Shown here piece after piece: positions 8,466 to 15,725 of a DNA stretch of 42,985 nucleotides. Under the pieces are notes generated by a model. It was not told the DNA's origin. It saw nothing but the letters and a program-made list of their open reading frames with translations, and searched no databases. The translations under genes were made by a program, and so were the position numbers. Each line of letters opens with the position of its first letter. The first letter of the stretch is position 1. The DNA comes from CALBRZ01 sp964511065 (GTDB lineage Bacteria > Planctomycetota > Planctomycetia > Pirellulales > S012-138). The stretch lies in NCBI GenBank assembly GCA_964511065.1, contig CAZEEG010000044.1, positions 1 through 42,985 of the forward strand, written 5' to 3'.

Positions 8466-9332
8466 TTAAGTGCTTTCGTCCTTGTGTTCGAGGGGGGGTG
8501 CTTCGGCTGGTGGTTCATTCTCTTCGGTTATAGATTCTCCCCGGCCCGCCCGCTTGGTCGCTTCGTAAAATTCCTCGATCGAGACGTCCGATCTCGGACC
8601 CCACAGAATCAAAGTGACGGCGGGTTTTTTCTTCCCTGCGTTCATACCGTCGTTTTTCTGGGGGCTTGACGATGGTGGATTCTTTTCGTTCGAGGTCATA
8701 GTACGCCTCTTGGTTGTATTCGACGGCGAAACGCTCGGCTTCCTCTTTCGTATCTACGACCCTTACAGCGTCCGGATTTGCTTGAATAACTTTCCAGCCT
8801 GTCGCTTCGTCACGGGCTTCTCGGCAAACTGGCCAGCATTGTCAGGCTGCCCGCGCGGCTGGTCTTTCCACTGATCGCTCTTGCCATAGGCCAGCCTGCG
8901 ATCGAATTCCCGCCGGAACATTTCGGCCAGCGTCGGGCCATAGAACCTGTGGGCCGCAAAGGCCCGGTTGAACATCTCGGCTAGCGATTCCTCGGGCCGT
9001 CCGATTCCAGCCCCAATTCTTTCTGAACCTTCTGAATCTGCGCGAAATGCCTGAGCAAACGACTCTTTTGTTCCGCCGTAAGTTTGGCGGATGATGTCTC
9101 GGACTTCGGCTGCGAGTCGGCTGGCAAATTGCCGTCGCCGTTCTGGCTCCCGTCGGAGCTGCTCTGCCGTTGTGTTGATGGCATCGCTGATCGGTCCTTT
9201 CCGGTTCGAGAGTCGGTCGAAAATCTCACATTCAGATGCGGCGACCTCGGCAATCAGCCGGGTGCGTTCAGCATTCAGCAAGCGTAGCTGAGCTGCAACT
9301 GGCAAGGTGGCTGCTTGCCGACCAACATTCAT
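8466..9332 (-). pseudogene. Frameshift-broken hypothetical gene, coding sense spread over three frames
   Basis: No single frame explains this stretch. From an ATG at 9332 the frame gives a helical protein (QLRLLNAERTRLIAEVAA). Near 9100-9000 another frame has better third-position GC and reads KLTAEQKSRLLRHFAQIQ. Sense then returns to the first frame (ESLAEMFNRAF, RGQPDNAGQFAEK). From about 8820 to 8640 the third frame reads GWKVIQANPDAVRVVDTKE then AERFAVEYNQEAYYDLERKE. From about 8630 to the stop at 8466 the first frame resumes (AVTLILWGPRSDVSIEEFYE). The shifts are small and compensate in pairs. A separate reading is that an independent 77-residue gene starts at the ATG at 8699. I do not recognise the family; the RGQPDNAGQF piece faintly recalls phage head-assembly proteins. 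Confidence 0.5.
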
Positions 9333-9434
9333 AGGGCGAATATCGATTAAGTCACGATCTTTTCGTTCGGGTTGCCCGGCACCCGTCCTGTGCAAAAGTA
9401 GATGGCGGCAACATCGGTGGCAGTAGGTAACCAT

Positions 9435-9660
9435 TCAGCCGACCGCGGCTGGCTTGGGCCGTGGAGGTAGCTTCCTCATGTGGTTTTATTCGGCAAGGGC
9501 GCCCAGAATGCTGTCCAGCGGGTGCTGGTTGCGAAGCTTCAACGTGCGGAATACCAACATCGACACGCTTTGCGTCAGCACCCCACGCTCGCTCCGATTG
9601 GCATGGCCATTCCTGCAGATCAATCACCGCCGGCCGAATCGACGGCTCCGATCCCAATCT
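9435..9660 (-). pseudogene. C-terminal remnant of an IS66-family transposase
   Basis: The C-terminal signature of IS66 transposases is visible in two frames. Around 9648-9622 one frame reads EPSIRPAVI, matching the family's ERxIRPAVI motif. One frame over, from about 9614, the protein continues CRNGHANRSERG, TQSVSMLVFRTLKLR, HPLDSILGALAE, then an in-frame TAA, then NHMRKLPPRPKPAAVG and a TGA ending at 9435. Family members read roughly NRSERGAxTQSVLMSVFRTLKLRG, then a Tyr where this copy has the stop, then a TGxLPPLP tail. At least one frameshift and one nonsense mutation are present, and the catalytic DDE region upstream is not recognisable. It is a dead fragment. I saw no terminal inverted repeats. 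Confidence 0.72.
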
Positions 9661-10365
9661 GAATGGATCGAAACTCTGCCGGATTCTCGTTCTTCCCCCT
9701 GACTCCAGGAGAATGCGATGCGGATTTCGCAGCAGGCGCTGCGATAGGGGGAAGTTCACTTTGTGTCCCGAGCATCAACGCCTTACGATCATGGAAGATC
9801 TCGTGGTGATCGTTGACCGAATCGTGGGCGGGCTCCGATTCGCGTATCAAGCTCAAAACGCAGAAGTTCCTTAGGAAAGGCATCCATACCTTCGAGACGC
9901 GCCAGCCGGATGGCCTCACGATCCGCCCATGGACGCAGGAGCATGGTCGGTGGTGGACTGGGAAGCATCCATCGGCTTTGATCCAAGATAAGGGCTTTCC
10001 ATAATCGCCGCGAAGATCGCACCCCCCGCATGGATTAAAATATTGGCCGGGGCTACTTGAACACGGAAGAGCCCCCAGCCTTCTGAGCGGTCGGGGGTGC
10101 CCGCCAGGATTAGAATATTGGCGAGATTACTTGAAATCGCTCAACCAGGCTTCAAGCTCGCTTAAGAGCGACGGGTGGACGGGGCCGGTGGTTCCTATCG
10201 CCGCAGAATTTGCCGCACCGTAGAATGAAGCATCTTGCCGGGGTGGTCTGCCTGCAGGGCTGACTGCCGTAAACTTAAACATTAAAGCACCTTAGGCATT
10301 GCGCCGCGTCTCACCGTACCCCCGGTATTGCCAGGAGTGCCGCGCATCCCAAACCAGGTAGCATC
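9661..10365. other. Degraded region with no intact gene
   Basis: On the minus strand between about 9990 and 9790 one frame reads like protein (MLLRPWADREAIRLARLEG, then PKELLRFELDTRIGARP) and ends at 9789. Another frame near 10270-10130 contains KMLHSTVRQILRR and, shifted, VHPSLLSELEAWLSDFK. These look like scraps of two further genes, possibly mobile-element proteins, but I cannot assign them. No intact gene is present before sppA. Confidence 0.4.
10032..10138. repeat. Imperfect direct repeat flanking a hairpin
   Basis: GGATTAAAATATTGG at 10032-10046 recurs as GGATTAGAATATTGG at 10108-10122. Each is followed by an ACTTGAA block 6-7 bases further on. Between the copies is a short hairpin (CCCCC and GGGGG). 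It lies at the edge of the decayed island and could be a remnant of an element's end. Confidence 0.45.
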
Positions 10366-11514
10366 ATGCAAAGCGACGACCGCGAAGATTCCCGTCCCGA
10401 AGAAGAAACCGGCCAGCAGCCCAGCCCCGAAGGCGAGCAGCAGCCCTCGCCGCCGCCGGCGGCCGGCGCGGTGGTTGGCGCTCCTTACGGTTACCCGCCG
10501 TACCGGCCGCCTTCACGTTCCCGCTGGCTGTTGTGGACGATGTTGATTGGGCTGCCGGTGATCGGCCTGCTGATCCTGACTGTGAGCCTCTCCGACTCGC
10601 TCCGCCCGGTGAACGACCTCACCGAGAGCCGCTACGGCCGCCACCGCTGGAAAGGTTCCAGCAAGATCGCCGTGATTCATATCGAAGGCGCCATTTACGA
10701 AACCGAAGGCGGTTACGTCAAGAAGCAGATCGACCGTATCCGCAACGACAACAGTGTCAAAGGGATCGTACTTCGGGTGGATTCACCCGGCGGCACCGTG
10801 TCGGCCAGCGATTACCTGCTGCACCATCTCAAAGAACTGCGGCACAGTCGCGACGAACCGCTGCCGCTGGTGGTGAGCATGGGCAGCGTGGCGGCCAGCG
10901 GCGGCTATTACGTGGCGATGGCCGTGGAAGACCAGGAAGACAGCATCTTCATCGAGCCGACGACCTGGACCGGTTCCATTGGCGTCATCATCCCTCACTA
11001 CAACCTGCATGGGCTGGTGGGCGACAAGATCGAGGATCAGTCGGTCAAGAGTCACGAACTCAAAGGCATGGGCAGCATGCTCCGCGAGTTGACGCCCGAG
11101 GAACGCGCCATCTACCAGGGGCTGGTCGACGACGCCTTCAGCCGGTTCAAAGAGGTGGTCCTCTCCGGCAGGCCCAAACTGCGGCCCGCCGCTTCAGATG
11201 GCTCTCCCTCGAAACTCGATGAACTTGCCACCGGGCAGGTATTCACCGCGCGGCAGGCCCTCGAACACGGCCTGGCCGATCGGGAGGGTTTCTTGGAGGA
11301 CGCCGTCCAGCGGTGCTTGGAACTGGCCGGCCTCAACGACGACGACGTGCGTGTGGTGTACTACCGGCAGCAAACCAAGCTCTTCAATGGCCTGTTGATG
11401 GACGCGCCCGAGCCACCTTTGAGCCTCAATCTGCTGCACGAATTGGCTACACCCAAGGCATATTACCTGTGTACCTGGCTGCCGGGCATGACCAGTGGGT
11501 CCAAGGCCAAATAG
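10366..11514 (+). CDS. sppA: Signal peptide peptidase SppA, S49 serine protease
   Basis: This is a 382-residue membrane protease that would degrade cleaved signal peptides, with its active site outside the cytoplasm. Order of parts: a Pro/Gln/Glu-rich cytoplasmic N-terminus (1-50), one membrane helix (about 53-76), then the S49 domain. VDSPGGTVSAS (138-148) forms the ClpP-like fold core, VAASGGYY (175-182) contains nucleophile Ser178, and TGSIGVI follows at 202-208. KSHELKGMGS near 228-237 supplies the general-base Lys, probably Lys233 by comparison with B. subtilis SppA. The size fits the short, single-domain form rather than the doubled E. coli enzyme. The ATG start has only a weak AGGT ribosome binding site. 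The gene stands alone just outside the decayed island. Confidence 0.9.
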   Translation: MQSDDREDSRPEEETGQQPSPEGEQQPSPPPAAGAVVGAPYGYPPYRPPSRSRWLLWTMLIGLPVIGLLILTVSLSDSLRPVNDLTESRYGRHRWKGSSKIAVIHIEGAIYETEGGYVKKQIDRIRNDNSVKGIVLRVDSPGGTVSASDYLLHHLKELRHSRDEPLPLVVSMGSVAASGGYYVAMAVEDQEDSIFIEPTTWTGSIGVIIPHYNLHGLVGDKIEDQSVKSHELKGMGSMLRELTPEERAIYQGLVDDAFSRFKEVVLSGRPKLRPAASDGSPSKLDELATGQVFTARQALEHGLADREGFLEDAVQRCLELAGLNDDDVRVVYYRQQTKLFNGLLMDAPEPPLSLNLLHELATPKAYYLCTWLPGMTSGSKAK

Positions 11515-11646
11515 CCCGAACGTTGACCGGCCTCACTCGCCGGCGGTGCCATGGCGCCACAAGCGGCCCCCCCACAAGCGACACGTTCGGCCGTGCGCGA
11601 TGCTTACCCGTGCCACGCGTACCACCTGGTTGCCGTGCATACTCTA

Positions 11647-11672
11647 TTCACGGCCGGTGGAACCGGCCCTAC
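11647..11672. repeat. Palindromic repeat, copy 1 (REP-like)
   Basis: A 26-bp sequence identical to the one at 11764-11789. Its core is GGCCGGTGGAACCGGCC, a 7-bp perfect stem with a 3-base loop, followed by CTAC. Two identical copies in one intergenic region suggest a repetitive extragenic palindrome. The stem could also end transcription of sppA. Confidence 0.65.
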
Positions 11673-11763
11673 AAGATTCGCGCATGCCACGGCTCTACCA
11701 GAGCGAAGCGAATATGAACGCCATATCCAAATGACAAGCGCCCGGCCCTATGCGCATTGCACG

Positions 11764-11789
11764 TTCACGGCCGGTGGAACCGGCCCTAC
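11764..11789. repeat. Palindromic repeat, copy 2 (REP-like)
   Basis: Second identical copy of the 26-bp palindromic repeat, 117 bases after the first and in the same orientation. It ends 9 bases before the stop codon of the convergent prenyltransferase-like gene. Confidence 0.65.
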
Positions 11790-11798
11790 TGCCAGGGC

Positions 11799-12737
11799 TC
11801 ATGGTTCCGCTTGAGCCAGGTTCAATAGCGCCGTTGCGCCCAGTCCATAGAACGTGTATTCCACATCTTCCACTTCATCCAGCAGTCCGGCCCGAAATCC
11901 GCCGTGCGAACTTTCGGTCGATTCGACGAACTTCCGCACGTCGGGCAGGTCCAACTCGTGGGCGGCGTCCAGATCGGTAAGCGTCAACAGTCCGGTGAAC
12001 GTGCTGAGGACGTCGGCAAAGGGAATACGCGTATTGGCCGCCAGTCCGCCTTCATCGTTCTGGCGTTCACAGATGTAGTCCAAGACGCCTTCGCGAATAT
12101 CGTCGTCGATCGCGTTCAGAATTTTCAGCGTGCCTACGGCGGCGGCGGTGGGGTTGGTGCCGCTGCGCTTCATCGGTCCCATCTCAACAAAGCCGCCATC
12201 CTCGCGCCGCCGCGACCGCACAAACTCCACAATCCGCTGAGGTTGGGGAGGTTCGGCTCCCAGCAGCTGCAGGCTCAGCAGCATGAGAAAGGTGTAATAA
12301 GTGCTGCTGGAATGGCCCTCGGAGGTCATGGCATAGCCGCCATCGTCGCGGCGGAACCGCTCAAACTCAGCGGCAACGCGCTGCTGCCAGCCCTCTGGCA
12401 CATCGGCCAGGGGTGCGATGCCGGCGGCCGTTTCCAGCAGCATCGTACTGTAGAGCAGCGAAAGCAGGTCGATGATCGCTTCCTGCCCTCCCAGCCGACT
12501 GCGGACGAATGCCGCGGCCTTTTCGGCCACCGGACCGTGCAGTTCGCCCAGGATCGCCAGCCCACGCAGGGCAAAGCCGGTGTAATACAGATCGCTTCCG
12601 CCCTCGCGGCCGGAGAATCCGCCGTCGGCATTCTGCCGCTCGAGCAGAAACCTGGCGTGGGAAGCGCGCTGCAGCTCGGGCATCAGGTTCATACCTTGCG
12701 CCAGTCGCAACGTCAGAGCTTCCAGGTATGTCGCCAT
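11799..12737 (-). CDS. Prenyltransferase beta-subunit-like repeat protein
   Basis: This 312-residue protein is built of five repeats with the GGF/GGY pattern of prenyltransferase beta subunits and squalene-hopene cyclase QW repeats: QNADGGFSGREGGSDLYYTG, DDGGYAMTSEGHSSSTYYTF, EDGGFVEMGP, NDEGGLAANTRIPFADVLST and HGGFRAGLLDEVEDVEYTF. That predicts an alpha-alpha barrel. The zinc-binding Asp/Cys/His set of true protein prenyltransferases is not obvious, and no alpha-subunit gene is nearby, so lipid transfer to protein is doubtful. Similar stand-alone proteins are common in Planctomycetes with unknown role. Start taken at the ATG at 12735-12737; an in-frame ATG 42 bases upstream is less likely. 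Confidence 0.8.
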   Translation of the reverse strand: MATYLEALTLRLAQGMNLMPELQRASHARFLLERQNADGGFSGREGGSDLYYTGFALRGLAILGELHGPVAEKAAAFVRSRLGGQEAIIDLLSLLYSTMLLETAAGIAPLADVPEGWQQRVAAEFERFRRDDGGYAMTSEGHSSSTYYTFLMLLSLQLLGAEPPQPQRIVEFVRSRRREDGGFVEMGPMKRSGTNPTAAAVGTLKILNAIDDDIREGVLDYICERQNDEGGLAANTRIPFADVLSTFTGLLTLTDLDAAHELDLPDVRKFVESTESSHGGFRAGLLDEVEDVEYTFYGLGATALLNLAQAEP

Positions 12738-13296
12738 GAGGGATTCGCGTGCGAACAAGGGCAGGGCAGGGGGGCGCATCGGAGCGGGAAGAACGGGCAG
12801 TCACCACGGCCTCTCAGCCACGGCCTCTCAGNNNNNNNNNNNNNNNNNNNNNNNNNNNNNNNNNNNNNNNNNNNNNNNNNNNNNNNNNNNNNNNNNNNNN
12901 NNNNNNNNNNNNNNNNNNNNNNNNNNNNNNNGGCCTCTCAGACAGGGCCTTGCAAGAATAGTCGGCCCGGCAACGGTTGGCAAATCGGGCCGGCCCGATG
13001 TTTACCAACGGGCATCGCCTGCTTATCCGCACGATTTCCCGGGGGGAAGCGAGGCAGGTTATGCCACCGGTAACATGATTGGCAGTCGGTGTCCGCCCCC
13101 AGGGCAGCGCTACTGGGGGGCTTCGCTAGCACCCAACGCGCCGGCCGGCCGGCATTCCCAGAAACATTGGAATTGCCCAAGTCGTTTCTGTACAGTGGTT
13201 TGTGCCATGAAAACATCTACCGCGAACGGCCGAGCGCGGCGGCGCTGAAAATAATCCCTGGCTCCCGCGCATCTATCTATTCGGAAACGCTAGCGG
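12738..13296. other. Gene-free region containing the scaffold gap
   Basis: Apart from the run of N, these bases hold no gene. A 13-codon frame at 13207-13248 (MKTSTANGRARRR) sits 48 bases before the sigma gene but has no support as a leader. TTGGAA (13167-13172) and TACAGT (13191-13196), 18 bases apart, are a weak promoter candidate for the sigma operon. Confidence 0.4.
12832..12931. other. 100-base N gap inside a short tandem repeat
   Basis: Exactly 100 N, the usual placeholder for a scaffold gap of unknown length. The left flank is two copies of CCACGGCCTCTCAG and the right flank begins with GGCCTCTCAG, so the gap falls inside a tandem array that probably stopped the assembler. Confidence 0.95.
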
Positions 13297-13860
13297 ATGG
13301 GAGCACGGTTTGCCTTGGCGGACGATTTGAAACTCGATCCCGCCGTGATCGCGGCACTCCACCAGGAGTACGCCGAGGAATTACGGTACTTCCTCACGGG
13401 CGTGCTGCACGATGGTGAGCTGGCCGCGGACGTGCTCCAGAACACGTTCTCCAAGGCGATGGAACATGGGCACGCGGTCCAGCAACCATCGCTGAAATCG
13501 TGGCTGTTTCGCGTTGCCTACAACGAGGCAATGCTCATTCGCCGGCGTGCCAGCATCGGCGAGCGCGTCAACCGCGCGGTGGCTGAATCGGCCCCCAAGA
13601 CCGACAGCCCGCCCGATGTCCGGCTGCACCGCGTGGAAATGGTGCTGGCGGTTCGAGCGGCCCTGGAACGGTTGCCCGCCGAGCAGCAGCAGGTGGTACG
13701 GATGCGGATCTACGAGCAAAAAAAGTTCTGCGACATCGCCGACGAACTGAACGTTCCGCTGGGGACGGTTCTTTCACGCATGCAACTGGCGCAAAAGAAA
13801 CTGCGGATCTTCCTCAATCATTACCGCGAGGATGATGAAAGCCCGGGAACTTCACGATGA
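13297..13860 (+). CDS. ECF-type RNA polymerase sigma factor
   Basis: A 187-residue sigma-70 family factor with only regions 2 and 4, as in ECF factors. Region 2 covers about 20-85 (ADVLQNTFSKAMEHG, then PSLKSWLFRVAYNEAM). Region 4 covers about 115-170 and holds the helix-turn-helix: LERLPAEQQQVVRMRIYEQ and then CDIADELNVPLGTVLSRMQL. It should direct RNA polymerase to a small set of promoters, likely including its own operon. The ATG at 13297 follows a GGAAA tract. Its stop overlaps the next gene by 4 bases (ATGA), typical of sigma/anti-sigma pairs. Confidence 0.9.
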   Translation: MGARFALADDLKLDPAVIAALHQEYAEELRYFLTGVLHDGELAADVLQNTFSKAMEHGHAVQQPSLKSWLFRVAYNEAMLIRRRASIGERVNRAVAESAPKTDSPPDVRLHRVEMVLAVRAALERLPAEQQQVVRMRIYEQKKFCDIADELNVPLGTVLSRMQLAQKKLRIFLNHYREDDESPGTSR

Positions 13861-14588
13861 GCGAACCTCCATCGCACCACCTGGCCTGGCTGGCATTGCA
13901 GTACATCTGCGATGAACTGGCCGACGACGACCGCCAAGCCTTCGAGCAGCGTCTGGCCGACGACCAGGCCGCGCGCGAAGCGGTGGCCGAGGCCGTGGAA
14001 CAGTGTGCGGCCATTCGCATGGCCTACTGCAACTGGCCCGGTGAATCGCCAACCAATCGGCCCGAACTCGCGGCCGCCATCGAAGCTGGCCGCGGTTTGC
14101 CGCCGAGCCGGCTCAAACGCCGGGCGATGTTCGCCGCAGCCTGGATGGTGGCCGCTGCCGCAGCCTCGCTTGCGGCGCTGATGCTCCTGCCCGGCAATGC
14201 CGAGCGGCCCCAGGATCCGTCGGCCGCAGGCGGTCTCAATGGCGATGCCCATGCCCTGGCCAGGGCCTACATCGCCAGCGAGTCGATCCAAGCGCACTGG
14301 GCCACTTGGGCCTGGCCGGCCGAGGGTTCCCGCGATCTGGAATGGGGCGCACTGGAACTGGCACCACATATCGGCGGCAGCAACGCAGAGGATGCGGCCC
14401 GCCTGGGTAGCGATGACGAGGCCTTCCTGGCCCGAGACGATGTCACCATCGCAGACACCATCGACGCGGTGGACTGGGACTCGATGCCGGTCGATCCGCT
14501 GATCCCCAAGGCCGACGACTGGATGCTGGCCCTGGTGGCCGTGGGCGACTCGGCCGCCAACGCCGAAGGTAGCGACAACGAACCCTAG
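13857..14588 (+). CDS. Membrane-anchored anti-sigma-factor-like protein
   Basis: A 243-residue protein. The N-terminal 60 residues (LALQYICDELADDDRQAFEQ, then AVAEAVEQCAAI) look like the helical zinc-less anti-sigma domain that wraps an ECF factor. One membrane helix follows a basic stretch at about 91-112 (MFAAAWMVAAAAASLAALML), leaving an acidic extracytoplasmic domain. The start codon overlaps the sigma stop, so the two are made together. By position and topology it should hold the sigma factor at the membrane until a signal arrives. No close family is recognised from sequence alone. Confidence 0.7.
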   Translation: MSEPPSHHLAWLALQYICDELADDDRQAFEQRLADDQAAREAVAEAVEQCAAIRMAYCNWPGESPTNRPELAAAIEAGRGLPPSRLKRRAMFAAAWMVAAAAASLAALMLLPGNAERPQDPSAAGGLNGDAHALARAYIASESIQAHWATWAWPAEGSRDLEWGALELAPHIGGSNAEDAARLGSDDEAFLARDDVTIADTIDAVDWDSMPVDPLIPKADDWMLALVAVGDSAANAEGSDNEP

Positions 14589-14651
14589 CCGAGAGGGACG
14601 GCACGCGGCCGACCTGCAATGGGCCGCTGTTCCTCAAGGGAGAAAGTGAGC

Positions 14652-15587
14652 ATGCGAAGCGGCTGGTACATGTTGATGGTCACTGCGGCCTTGGCCTGCG
14701 GAATCAGCCTGGGACCTGCCACTTGGGCCAGGTTTCCGGGCGCGGCGCTAGCGGCATCACCTGGCAACAAGCCGTCCCAAGGTACCGCGATGGCGCAGGC
14801 TGCACCTAAGGAAACGGCGCAGAAGGAATTAGCGCCGAACGAAAAAGTACAGAAGGAATCACCCCTGAAGGATGCAGCCACGGAACCATCGCCGCAACGA
14901 GCCACGCAAAAACAGGCGGTTCCTTCTCAGCCGGCGAGGGCCGGCACCTCGAAATCAACTTCCAAGTTCCCCGCCGGGCGATCGGACCCGGCTCCCAAGC
15001 GTGATCCGTCGGCTTCCAATGCCGCGCGTGCCGCCAAGGCATTGGTTATCACACCGCAGCGCGAAGCCGCCGCAATCAGCTTTGTCCAAGAGCATCATCC
15101 CGAACTGGCCGTGCTGCTGGTCCCTCTCAAGCGCAGCAACAGCAAGGAGTACGAGCAGGCGATCCGCGAGCTGTTCCGTACCAGCGAGCGATTGGCGCAG
15201 GCCAAGGAGCGGGACGATGGCCGCTACCAGTTGGAACTGGAAATCTGGAAGATCGAGTCGCAAATCCGACTACTGGTGGCGCGGCTGACCATGAATCCTG
15301 ACGATATGGAGTTTCAGGAAGAACTGCGTGAACTGCTGGTGCAGCGTGTTGATCTGCGGATTCGCCGCCACCGCCTGGAACGGGACCGATTGGCTTCTCG
15401 GCTGGAGCGCCTGGACGAGGTCATTTCCTCCCTGGAAGGCGAGCGCGACAAGCTGGTGGATCAATCGCATGCCCAATTGTTGGACTCCGTGACGAAGTTT
15501 CGCGGCAACCGCAAGGCCAGTGCTGCTCCGCCGCCCAAGCGGCCGGAAAAGGCCGGCGGCGCCGATCCGGATCGTAAACCGAACTGA
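14652..15587 (+). CDS. Secreted coiled-coil protein of the sigma operon
   Basis: This 311-residue protein has an N-terminal export signal (GWYMLMVTAALACGISLG), a long Ala/Lys/Gln/Pro-rich low-complexity linker (about 35-135), and a highly charged helical C-terminal half. The last part contains YQLELEIWKIESQIRLLVAR and further heptad-like stretches to about 280. I chose the ATG at 14652 because AAGGGAG lies in front of it and the signal peptide starts there; an in-frame ATG at 14619 lacks both. It shows some similarity in character to periplasmic Spy/CpxP-like helical proteins but I cannot assign it to them. It probably works outside the membrane with the following cytochrome-like proteins. 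Confidence 0.65.
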   Translation: MRSGWYMLMVTAALACGISLGPATWARFPGAALAASPGNKPSQGTAMAQAAPKETAQKELAPNEKVQKESPLKDAATEPSPQRATQKQAVPSQPARAGTSKSTSKFPAGRSDPAPKRDPSASNAARAAKALVITPQREAAAISFVQEHHPELAVLLVPLKRSNSKEYEQAIRELFRTSERLAQAKERDDGRYQLELEIWKIESQIRLLVARLTMNPDDMEFQEELRELLVQRVDLRIRRHRLERDRLASRLERLDEVISSLEGERDKLVDQSHAQLLDSVTKFRGNRKASAAPPPKRPEKAGGADPDRKPN

Positions 15588-15725
15588 CCGATTGAAGCGG
15601 CCCTACCTGCCGCTGCGCCGTCTGCAGCTACACCGTGTGTCCAGCGCGGAGCAGGCCGAAGGCGGTCGCTGGATCGTGCCGAATTTCTGTCCCTTCACCG
15701 CCTCATGCGCAGAAGGAATCGACCC

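Noticed and set aside
8620..8640. Run of six A on the minus strand as a programmed frameshift site
   Set aside because: The zero-frame codons do not line up with a proper slippery heptamer for the frames in use, and other shifts nearby lack such runs; decay or sequence error is simpler.
13207..13248. 13-codon leader-like frame before the sigma operon
   Set aside because: No attenuator hairpins or codon bias that would point to a leader peptide.
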